A stretch of DNA of 7,492 nt. Origin: Parachlamydia sp. Its GTDB lineage: Bacteria; Chlamydiota; Chlamydiia; Chlamydiales; Parachlamydiaceae. How positions within the stretch are numbered: position 1 is the first letter of the stretch; the number at the start of each line of letters is the position of its first letter. Below, in pieces: positions 1 to 5,356 of this stretch. The notes below the pieces were generated by a model, which was given only the letters and a program-made list of their open reading frames with translations, was not told the origin of the DNA and did not search any database. The position numbers and the translations under genes are program-made. The stretch lies in NCBI GenBank assembly GCA_021298935.1, contig JAJTHR010000105.1, positions 1 to 7,492 of the forward strand. Reading direction: 5' to 3'.

Positions 1-64
1 AAAAAATATGTTTTATCTCTTCCCATTCTTTATCTTTTAAATCATCTGGGTAGTCGCGTCTCAT
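1..64 (-). CDS. IS5-family transposase, N-terminal fragment cut by the window edge
   Basis: Reading leftward from an ATG at 62-64, 21 codons stay open to the window edge. They begin MRRDYPDDLKDKEWEEIKHI, the characteristic opening of many IS5-family DDE transposases of the type with an N-terminal DUF4096-like domain (consensus M-R-x-x-Y-P-S-D-L-T-D-x-x-W). The catalytic DDE residues would lie outside the window. A typical IS 5' leader and a candidate terminal repeat lie just upstream (107-126). It sits next to an older transposase remnant read in the same direction. Whether the rest of the gene is intact cannot be seen here. Confidence 0.75.
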   Translation of the reverse strand, partial: MRRDYPDDLKDKEWEEIKHIF

Positions 65-128
65 AAGCTTTTCTCTTTATTCTAAAAGAAAAACTTATAG
101 CAAAATTAAGGTTTTGGGACACGCTCTA
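1..128 (-). mobile_element. End of an IS5-family element inserted in an older IS
   Basis: The left end of the IS that carries the partial transposase. On the minus strand the candidate terminal repeat starts GAGCGTGTCCCAAAACC (126 down to about 110), similar in style to IS5-family ends, followed by a 45-nt leader and the transposase ATG. The reading frame of the adjacent older transposase leaves its family pattern at about 127-129, so this is the likely junction. The opposite end and target duplication are outside the window, so the boundary is inferred. Confidence 0.5.
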
Positions 129-318
129 ATTGTCGTTGACCTGCCATTTTAATTGACGCGAAACAGTTTGAGTCAATTACCGGACGTCCGTTTTTACCAA
201 TAACTTTTTTCTCAAGCAATTTATTAACAGCATCATCAGAAATCCATAAAGTTAGGCTTCCACGATTTATTAAAGATCGGTTATATTCTGACCAGTTATC
301 TACTCGGTAACTACTCAT
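106..318 (-). pseudogene. IS5/IS903-type transposase, truncated N-terminal remnant
   Basis: A 70-codon frame starting MSSYRVDNWSEYNRSLINRG, followed by a SLTLWIS segment. The N-W-x-x-Y-N-x-x-L-x-x-R-G-S-L-T-x-W signature is that of IS5-family transposases of the IS903 type, which run to about 300 residues. Only the first 60 or so match the family pattern. The last residues (ERVPKP) read into the end of the neighbouring IS and stop at 106-108. No DDE motif remains, so the fragment is non-functional. The start at 318 follows a weak GAGAG ribosome-binding sequence. It was most likely broken by the IS insertion to its left. Confidence 0.7.
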
Positions 319-351
319 AGGCTCTCTCTTGTTGTGGTTAACAGACGAGCC
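127..351 (-). mobile_element. Remnant of an IS5/IS903-type element with its outer end
   Basis: Contains the truncated transposase plus its 5' leader. On the minus strand the leader begins GGCTCGTCTGTTAACCAC at 351, resembling IS903-group terminal repeats, which start GGCT-x-x-GTTG. Sequence beyond 351 is poly-A/T rich and unlike the IS. The other half of the element is missing from this window, so it is either split by the nested IS or lost. The exact outer boundary is inferred from the GGCT start. Confidence 0.5.
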
Positions 352-420
352 TATCTTTTTTAAAAAAAATTTCTCAATAATTTTAAATCAGTTTTTCAAA
401 ATTCTTTAGACATAAAATTT

Positions 421-438
421 GGGTTACGCAACAAGGCC
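421..438 (-). repeat. IS-terminus-like sequence in an AT-rich gap
   Basis: On the minus strand 438-421 reads about GGCCTTGTTGCGTAACCC, which again resembles an IS5/IS903-type terminal repeat (GGC-x-TTGTTG). It is followed by a 5-codon frame (MSKEF then stop), so no transposase survives. The rest of 352-514 is AT-rich with two copies of ATCCGACT (452-459 and 493-500) and no gene. The similarity is short and could be chance. Confidence 0.3.
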
Positions 439-514
439 TATTAATACCTCAATCCGACTCATTTTTAATTAAATTTGATTTAAAAGAAATTGATCCGACT
501 TGGCGCTAATTCGT

Positions 515-538
515 AAAAAAAAATTCCCCTAGCGGGAA
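515..538 (-). terminator. Rho-independent terminator of the F-box gene
   Basis: On the minus strand TTCCC-GCTAG-GGGAA forms a 5-bp stem (538-524) followed at once by nine T residues (523-515). It lies 30 bp beyond the stop codon of the F-box-like gene. A second small inverted repeat, GCCTA-AAA-TAGGC (546-558), sits between stop and terminator. Confidence 0.6.
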
Positions 539-568
539 GTCGAACGCCTAAAATAGGCTTTTATACCA

Positions 569-853
569 CTATAAAATTATACAAGGGCATTCTTCCTCAT
601 CTGTCGATTCTTCCCATTCAGCATCAGTTAATCTTTCCCCTGTAAAAATATAATGTAACTCTCTAGTGAGATTAATTGGCTTAAATTCAAGTTTAAGTTC
701 ATGAAAACGCAGTTCAAGCAGTGGCTGAATATATTTGCGGTAGGTACTAGATACCCTGCTCAGCCTAGACAAGCTGGTATGATCCAGGTAATCAATCACT
801 TCATTAAAATTTTCAAGGTTAAGTTGCCCTAATCTATTATCATCAATATTCAT
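569..853 (-). CDS. Small F-box-like protein with C-terminal CaaX prenylation motif; candidate host-directed effector
   Basis: A 94-residue protein. Residues about 10-48 (LNLENFNEVIDYLDHTSLSR, then LSRVSSTYRKYIQPLLEL) follow the F-box pattern: a hydrophobic helix, I-x-x-Y-L-D, then S-L-x-R-L-x-x-V and the aromatic-basic S-x-x-Y-R-K-Y. F-boxes bind Skp1 in eukaryotic SCF ubiquitin ligases. The N-terminal LP of the canonical box is degenerate (LN). Residues 78-88 are acidic (AEWEESTDEEE). The C terminus is E-C-P-C-I-I-L; C91-I-I-L is a CaaX box, and a final Leu favours geranylgeranylation by the host, with C89 as a possible second lipidation site. Legionella AnkB combines an F-box with a CaaX box, so the architecture has a precedent, but this protein is much smaller and has no ankyrins. 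No signal peptide is seen. There is no clear Shine-Dalgarno before the ATG at 853. It has its own promoter candidate and terminator, so it is probably monocistronic. Its substrate and secretion route are unknown. Confidence 0.75.
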   Translation of the reverse strand: MNIDDNRLGQLNLENFNEVIDYLDHTSLSRLSRVSSTYRKYIQPLLELRFHELKLEFKPINLTRELHYIFTGERLTDAEWEESTDEEECPCIIL

Positions 854-889
854 ATTTATTTTTTTATTTATATTTTTACACCGTAAAGA

Positions 890-919
890 ATTATATTAAA
901 ATTCAATAAAAAAATTCAA
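890..919 (-). promoter_or_regulatory. Candidate sigma-70-type promoter of the F-box gene
   Basis: On the minus strand TTGAAT (919-914) and a perfect TATAAT (895-890) are separated by 18 bp, about 36 bp upstream of the start codon. The region is very AT-rich, so chance matches are possible, but the perfect -10, the spacing and the position all fit. Confidence 0.45.
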
Positions 920-926
920 TAAAAAA
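901..926. repeat. 13-bp tandem duplication at the promoter
   Basis: ATTCAATAAAAAA occurs twice head to tail (901-913 and 914-926). The second copy supplies the -35-like hexamer at the right distance from the TATAAT. The copy nearer the gene is only 5 bp from it. Confidence 0.7.
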
Positions 927-974
927 ATTAAAATAATTATATATTATTAAAGACTGTCTCTGATTTGTATTGAT

Positions 975-1109
975 TAACTCACCTCTGCCAAAAAGAGCAA
1001 AGTGAAAGCCAAGAGATTTTGAAAAATCAATTAATTCAAAAAGCGCAGCAATATTTTACTAATAACCTGAGTTTTGAGTTTATCTGCTCCTTTTGGCAGA
1101 GGTGAGTTA
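975..1109. repeat. 135-bp inverted-repeat element carrying a copy of the MITE terminal sequence
   Basis: The ends 975-993 and 1091-1109 are perfect 19-bp inverted repeats (TAACTCACCTCTGCCAAAA), and the match continues imperfectly inward (GAGCA/TGCTC). Just inside the right arm, 1065-1087 reads ACCTGAGTTTTGAGTTTATC then TGC, a near-identical copy of the terminal repeat of the element at 4914-5075, also preceded by AATA. The interior is AT-rich with no gene. No clear target duplication flanks it. It fills the gap between the F-box and acetyltransferase genes and ends 17 bp from the latter's stop codon, where it may act as a transcript-end hairpin. Best read as a decayed or rearranged member of the same non-autonomous family. 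Confidence 0.7.
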
Positions 1110-1126
1110 CTTAAATTTCTAAAAGA

Positions 1127-2035
1127 CTAAAAATTTTCAGGAAAGAATTTTGCTCCCCATTTTATTTTTTCTACCCTCTCAGTATGGGGAACTAATCGTT
1201 TCTTAACAGAGCGCACCCAGGAATCGGGAACATGGCTTAAATGCAATTCAAAAAAAGCATAGCGAAGAGGGGGAGTGTCTGAAAAGCGCTTTTTTTGACG
1301 CAGCAAAGATTCCACAAGAATTTGAATGCCTAAGCCCGAATGATGGTATTCCTTCACTAAATAAAGGATCGAATAGCGCAGGGTTTCAGGATCCGTGAGA
1401 TGAGTCACACACCAGCCGATGATTTCGTTGTCTTTGCGCAAACCCACGCTTGTCCCCTCATCCAGCCGTTCAAGGTCATGAAAAGGCCACAACGGGGACA
1501 GAATCTCACCCTGGCCTTTAAGTCTTTGCATGGTCTCCCGGTCCTCCGTCGTCAGGTCTTTCCAAGAAAAAAAAGCCATGCCGGACGGCAGATCAATGGA
1601 ATAATGCCACCAATTGGGATCAAAGGTAAAGCCATCAAAATAGCAGCGCCACATATAAATTTTCGGAGTCGGCCAACCCGCCCGCTCCAAAATCTTTTCA
1701 AAGAGAGGGGCATAATAAGGCTCTTCCAGGAACTCCACTCCTATAACGGTCGCTTTCTCTTCCACGACCAACTTTTCCAGAATTTTCTCGAACAGAGCCC
1801 GGCCGATTCCCTTCCCTCTGTACTTCTCATCTACAAACAGAGAGTAAAGCTGAGCCCCCTTATTCTTATAAAAAAAATAAGCGACCGCCAGGCCCACTCG
1901 GGTCTTTCCTTCTTGAGCTGAGAGACAAACGAAATGCCCTTTTTCAGGGTCTATCTGTTTAATTTTTGCTCCCTGAAAAATCAAGTCTTTCTGCCCTTCA
2001 GGATCAAATTCAACGGGAAAATAGTCAATATTCAT
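1127..2035 (-). CDS. Tandem-domain GNAT-family N-acetyltransferase
   Basis: A 302-residue cytoplasmic protein. Residues 62-93 (QLYSLFVDEKYRGKGIGRAL then FEKILEKLVVEE) form a full GNAT motif A: strand, then R-G-K-G-I-G-R-A, the acetyl-CoA pyrophosphate-binding loop, then helix. Upstream residues 35-57 supply the preceding strands (GHFVCLSA, RVGLAVAYFFY). A second GNAT-like half is visible at 195-247: TSVGLRKDNEIIGWCVTHLT, then ILYLVKEYHHSGLGIQILVE with a second G-x-G loop (residues 234-236). The length, about twice a single GNAT, fits a two-domain protein. The second loop has H-H-S-G-L-G in place of R/Q-x-x-G-x-G/A, so it may be a structural or weakened site. The substrate cannot be told. No Shine-Dalgarno is evident before the ATG at 2035. 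The gene diverges from the 897-residue gene across a 122-bp spacer. Its base composition is richer in G+C than the flanking repeats, so it looks like a settled gene. Confidence 0.85.
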   Translation of the reverse strand: MNIDYFPVEFDPEGQKDLIFQGAKIKQIDPEKGHFVCLSAQEGKTRVGLAVAYFFYKNKGAQLYSLFVDEKYRGKGIGRALFEKILEKLVVEEKATVIGVEFLEEPYYAPLFEKILERAGWPTPKIYMWRCYFDGFTFDPNWWHYSIDLPSGMAFFSWKDLTTEDRETMQRLKGQGEILSPLWPFHDLERLDEGTSVGLRKDNEIIGWCVTHLTDPETLRYSILYLVKEYHHSGLGIQILVESLLRQKKRFSDTPPLRYAFFELHLSHVPDSWVRSVKKRLVPHTERVEKIKWGAKFFPENF

Positions 2036-2157
2036 AATTATAAATTAGTCTAATAACTAAAATAAATTCTATGTTAAAATAGAGATGAGGGAAGAATTTA
2101 AAAATATTTCCACTCTCTGACAATTTTTTATGAACCTGTCTTAAAAGGAGAACGGTT
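2036..2157. promoter_or_regulatory. Divergent intergenic region with strong ribosome-binding site for the plus-strand gene
   Basis: A 122-bp AT-rich spacer between divergent genes. AAGGAG at 2145-2150, 7 nt before the ATG at 2158, is a near-consensus Shine-Dalgarno and fixes that start. A TAAAAT at 2075-2080 is a possible -10 for the plus gene, but no good -35 is seen. ATTAGTCTAAT (2044-2054) is a short palindrome that could be an operator. That reading is speculative. Confidence 0.45.
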
Positions 2158-4851
2158 ATGTCAGACGTCGGCCAAGTTGGAGGCTCCTCGACCCCCACCT
2201 ATACCAATTATGCTGAAAGCCCGGTCTTTCAAAGCCTGCCAACAGAAATCAAAGACACATTAATCCGCTCGTTTACTACAAATGAACTCAACGAGCGATT
2301 TATTTTTACACCCAGCGATGCACCTGTTTTAGTCAGTCCGAACCTTGTGCTAAGCAGCTCCCTGGATGATTTTTTTAAAATATTAAGCGATGCTAAAATG
2401 ACTCAGAGGCAGCAATTTGCAGCCTCCGACTTTATTGACCAGCTCACAAGAAGAAAAGATAGCCGCCTAGCGGGTCTTGCTGCTCTTTCTATGGTCGATC
2501 AGTTCAAAGTCCGTGATACGCTGGCGGCCCAAAATACCACCAATACGCAAAACCAGATGAATTCCATCCAAGCGCTTATTAATTCGATCGTCGCTGAGAC
2601 AAGCGCCCAGAATGCTTTAATTAATAATGTCAATGCGGGAACCACCGCGGAAAATGCAGCCAGCCAAGCCTTAGTATCTGCCTATAATGACTATACAGCA
2701 AACCTAGGGTCCAATGGCATTACCAATGACGGAAATGGCAACTTCACCATTCCCGCCGGCAAAGAATCGATTTATAATAGTTTAACAACTACCTATCAAA
2801 CAGCCGTTAATTCTTATAATAGTTTTCGTGCTGTAAAATTTCCAGAACTTCAAAACTACAACTCCTCTACTCTGGCCTATAATAATAGCGCCGCCTCCAA
2901 TAACAACCAGTTGCAAACCTTTATCACTGCTTATAATCTGCAAGCCACTTTGGATGCGCAAAATGTCGACATTGAGCAGCCCTCTGCGACGACACGCGAT
3001 ACTTCAGGTTATGTCACGCCTCAAACCGCTCCAAGCCTCTTTCCTGGAACCGGCCCGGCAAGCGTTTATACATACCCCCCATCCGCATTCCTGGACAACA
3101 TTGCCGCTTCAGGCGCCCCAACAATTCCCTCGCTGCCCCCCCAACAAGCCTACGACATCACCCCGCTTAAAAGCACTATCACCAAAAAAAATTATGACGC
3201 GACAATTGGTCCATTGGATGAGCAAATCATTAACAATGTCCTCTATTGGGGATTTTTAAATGCCTTAAGGGTTTTCGATCCCGTGCGCGACTACACGCCC
3301 GACCCCCTACTTAACATTAAGCCCATGACCCGAAAAGTGGCTCCCAATACAATTATCGACCCCGTAGCACCCGTTCAAAGCCCCTCAACAGCCGCAGGCG
3401 CTTTAAGCGTTCAATCCATTGGTGTGGGCTCGCCTCACATTAACGGCCTCCTTGGCAAAGGAGCGCTGCAGCAAGCAGTCAGAAACCTCGGTTTAAACCT
3501 CAATGAAGAGCAAATCCAGGAGCTTGCCAATGAGCTGCTTGTCCTGTCCGTCGGTCTCATTAGTGCAAATAGCGGAGAAGCCCTGCTGCCAAGCCTGGAA
3601 CCCCTCCTTGCCCTCGTCGGTTTACCAAAAGACAGCCCGCTCTTTTCACTGCTTTTTTCCATTTCTTTTGCCAACCGTATACAAGAAGGCATCGGGCAAG
3701 GCCTCACGCTCGAAGCATTGAAGGCATTTGTTCAGGGGAGTCCCCTTCTGCAGAATTTAAGCGAAGCCGACCTTGCAGCCCTAGTCGCTTCACTCAACTT
3801 AGGCCTCCTCCTCGTTTCAAGCAAACTCATCGAATCGTCTTTAGGCCTCCCCGGCCTGACTGCGCAATTGACACTCCCCTCCCTTCCACCCGAAGTAAGC
3901 ACAGGGCTTGTCGAAGAAGCCTCTTCATCCTCTCAGAAAGCAAGCGACAATCTAAAAACCCAATTAAGGGATTACTTTACCGAGCAAGGATTCAAACCTG
4001 AAGAAGCCGATTTTCTATCCGACTTTGGAACGCGGCTGGCTAAAGAAGATTTGGGCGGCCCCTCCGCCCCCATCATTTCAGAAAGACGTGAAATTCCTCC
4101 TGAAATTGGAGACAGCGCCACTGATGATGTCGTGACAGGGTATGAACCCTATATTAATGAAGAAGTTTTAAAAGACTCTGTAAAATCCAGCCTGATTTTA
4201 TCCGAAGGCCGGGATTACGATTTAGCCAAAGCAGACAGGATTGCCAAGGAGGCAATCAAACGTACCTTTGAAGACAATGAGGAAGCTGTCTCCGCGCAGC
4301 AATTTAGAACTTCGCTTGAATCCAATTTGCGCGATTTAGGTGTTCGTTCCTCTGTTGCAACCGAAGTTTCAAAGGAAGCGATTCTTATTCCTCCTCGAAA
4401 TGAAACACTCAAGCCTGAAGTTTCTCCTGCCCCCTTTCAACCCTTGTCCGAAACAGATATTATTTCTGTTCTCACAAAAAGAGCCGAAGAGTTGATAACC
4501 GCCCGTCTGGGGGCGCAGCTCAACAAAAAAATAACTGAAGAGCTGTCAAAAACTCTTTTTGGAATAGCGAATCCCGACTCACGCGATATCGCCCAGGTCA
4601 AATCCCCCGTTTCGCTTGTCAATCAGGTCAAAGACCAGCTTGAAGAACTGGATGTGTACCATGAAAGAGAATATCAAGCTGTCCTCCGCATTTCATTTAT
4701 TGAAACGATCCTTACCTCGGTTGATTTCTATGCCTTTTCTTTGAAAATTATGGATCCTGCCTACTCGCTCATTTACTCAGCCAATATTAGTCCCATGTAC
4801 GCCGGGCACGAACCATCCAATTGGAAAAAGTCCATCGATATTATCGTCTAA
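2158..4851 (+). CDS. Large Ala/Asn/Ser-rich protein, candidate chlamydial type III effector (DUF582-like)
   Basis: 897 residues with no signal peptide or evident transmembrane segment. The N terminus is Gly/Ser/Thr-rich (MSDVGQVGGSSTPTYTNYAE), as is common for type III substrates. Residues 120-270 are very rich in N, A, T, Q and S and probably helical coiled coil. Residues 275-345 are Pro/Thr-rich linker. Residues 410-585 are Leu/Gly/Ala-rich helices (NEEQIQELANELLVLSVGLI; SPLFSLLFSISFANRI; LSEADLAALVASLNLGLLLV). Residues 590-850 are charged and helical. A late-domain-type P-S-A-P motif lies at 635-638. The C terminus is SNWKKSIDIIV. Size, composition and layout recall the chlamydial DUF582 proteins (CT619/CT620/CT621/CT711 type, roughly 800-880 residues), which are secreted and bind host ESCRT components. 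This resemblance is from memory of the family, not an alignment. A strong Shine-Dalgarno and a strong terminator make it a single-gene unit. Confidence 0.7.
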   Translation: MSDVGQVGGSSTPTYTNYAESPVFQSLPTEIKDTLIRSFTTNELNERFIFTPSDAPVLVSPNLVLSSSLDDFFKILSDAKMTQRQQFAASDFIDQLTRRKDSRLAGLAALSMVDQFKVRDTLAAQNTTNTQNQMNSIQALINSIVAETSAQNALINNVNAGTTAENAASQALVSAYNDYTANLGSNGITNDGNGNFTIPAGKESIYNSLTTTYQTAVNSYNSFRAVKFPELQNYNSSTLAYNNSAASNNNQLQTFITAYNLQATLDAQNVDIEQPSATTRDTSGYVTPQTAPSLFPGTGPASVYTYPPSAFLDNIAASGAPTIPSLPPQQAYDITPLKSTITKKNYDATIGPLDEQIINNVLYWGFLNALRVFDPVRDYTPDPLLNIKPMTRKVAPNTIIDPVAPVQSPSTAAGALSVQSIGVGSPHINGLLGKGALQQAVRNLGLNLNEEQIQELANELLVLSVGLISANSGEALLPSLEPLLALVGLPKDSPLFSLLFSISFANRIQEGIGQGLTLEALKAFVQGSPLLQNLSEADLAALVASLNLGLLLVSSKLIESSLGLPGLTAQLTLPSLPPEVSTGLVEEASSSSQKASDNLKTQLRDYFTEQGFKPEEADFLSDFGTRLAKEDLGGPSAPIISERREIPPEIGDSATDDVVTGYEPYINEEVLKDSVKSSLILSEGRDYDLAKADRIAKEAIKRTFEDNEEAVSAQQFRTSLESNLRDLGVRSSVATEVSKEAILIPPRNETLKPEVSPAPFQPLSETDIISVLTKRAEELITARLGAQLNKKITEELSKTLFGIANPDSRDIAQVKSPVSLVNQVKDQLEELDVYHEREYQAVLRISFIETILTSVDFYAFSLKIMDPAYSLIYSANISPMYAGHEPSNWKKSIDIIV

Positions 4852-4854
4852 ATT

Positions 4855-4883
4855 AAAAAGGGCCCTAAATAGAGGCCCTTTTT
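4855..4883 (+). terminator. Strong bidirectional Rho-independent terminator
   Basis: AAAAAGGGCC and GGCCCTTTTT form a perfect 10-bp stem around a 9-nt loop, 3 bp after the stop codon of the 897-residue gene. The A-run on one side and the T-run on the other allow termination in both directions. Confidence 0.9.
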
Positions 4884-4908
4884 CTCATCTGCCTTTTATA
4901 CCAAGCGC

Positions 4909-5080
4909 GAATAACCTGAGTTTTGGGTTTCTCTGCCTGAAAGCTCAAGTAGATTGTGAGACAGCTGGAAAAAATTTCATCAAAGGCAATAGTTTTAACT
5001 ATTGTCAAGATGAAATTTCTTTTCAGATGGCCGCAAGATGCCTGAATTTCAGGCAGAGAAACTCAAAACTCAGGTGAATA
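4909..5080. mobile_element. MITE-like non-autonomous element with 29-bp TIRs and 5-bp target duplication
   Basis: The body is 4914-5075 (162 bp). Its ends, 4914-4942 and 5047-5075, are 29-bp terminal inverted repeats matching at 28 of 29 positions, starting ACCTGAGTTTTG and ending CTCTGCCTGAAA. The same pentamer GAATA flanks both sides (4909-4913 and 5076-5080), a target-site duplication. The centre is also palindromic: AAATTTCATC (4972-4981) pairs with GATGAAATTT (5009-5018), enclosing CAATAGTT-TT-AACTATTG (4987-5004). There is no coding capacity. A transcript across it would fold into one long hairpin. The parent transposase is not identifiable from this window. The high TIR identity suggests fairly recent movement. 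Confidence 0.85.
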
Positions 5081-5226
5081 GGTCTTTAAATTTTTCATCG
5101 GTATCTTTTACCTCCCAGCTCATTGCTCGATCTTGCAAACTTATCCAAGTTTGCTGCGATCTCCGCAATGTACTGGGACATAAAATCTCGCCGCCAAAAA
5201 TTTAAGAACCTACCCGCGCGCGGTAT
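5081..5226. other. Gene-free stretch, possibly an eroded coding remnant
   Basis: This is less AT-rich than the other gaps. On the minus strand one frame is open from after a TAA at 5202-5204 to the MITE (…QQTWISLQDRAMSWEVKDTD, then EKFKDLF). Another gives a 28-codon ORF starting MSQYIAEIAANLDKFARSSN. Neither has a ribosome-binding site or a recognisable family, and both are short, so no gene is called. A CGCGCGCG run (5214-5221) stands out against the AT-rich surroundings. Confidence 0.25.
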
Positions 5227-5275
5227 ACCATTCTTGGATAGAAGCATCCTATCAAAGAGGGATCCAAAAAATGGT
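5227..5275. repeat. Imperfect inverted repeat upstream of the collagen-like gene
   Basis: ACCATTCTTGGAT (5227-5239) pairs imperfectly with ATCCAAAAAATGGT (5262-5275), with a smaller GATAG/CTATC pair (5237-5241 and 5249-5253) inside. There is no T-run on the plus side. It could be a regulatory hairpin or the trace of another small element. It ends about 80 bp before the collagen-like start codon. Confidence 0.45.
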
Positions 5276-5356
5276 CAAAGTCGAGTTAAATAGCATTAGA
5301 TTTTTTTTTATCTTTTCATTACATTGCTTGCCATGTCAATGAACACTTAAGGTTTT

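Noticed and set aside
524..548. tRNA or tmRNA 3' end (minus strand GTTCGACTTCCCGC)
   Set aside because: It resembles a T-arm, but no acceptor, D-arm or anticodon arm is found around it. The segment folds better as a hairpin followed by a T-run, a terminator.
1400..1921. 173-codon plus-strand open frame
   Set aside because: It lies antisense within the clear GNAT gene, has no family pattern and is rich in Arg/His/Pro as expected of an antisense frame.
2954..3259. 101-codon plus-strand open frame
   Set aside because: It overlaps the 897-residue gene in another frame. Its Pro/His/Ser-rich sequence is a by-product of the Pro/Thr-rich linker codons, and it has no own ribosome-binding site.
3435..3707. 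90-codon minus-strand frame and the overlapping plus-strand frame at 3503-3721
   Set aside because: Both are shadows within the Leu-rich part of the 897-residue gene, without family features.
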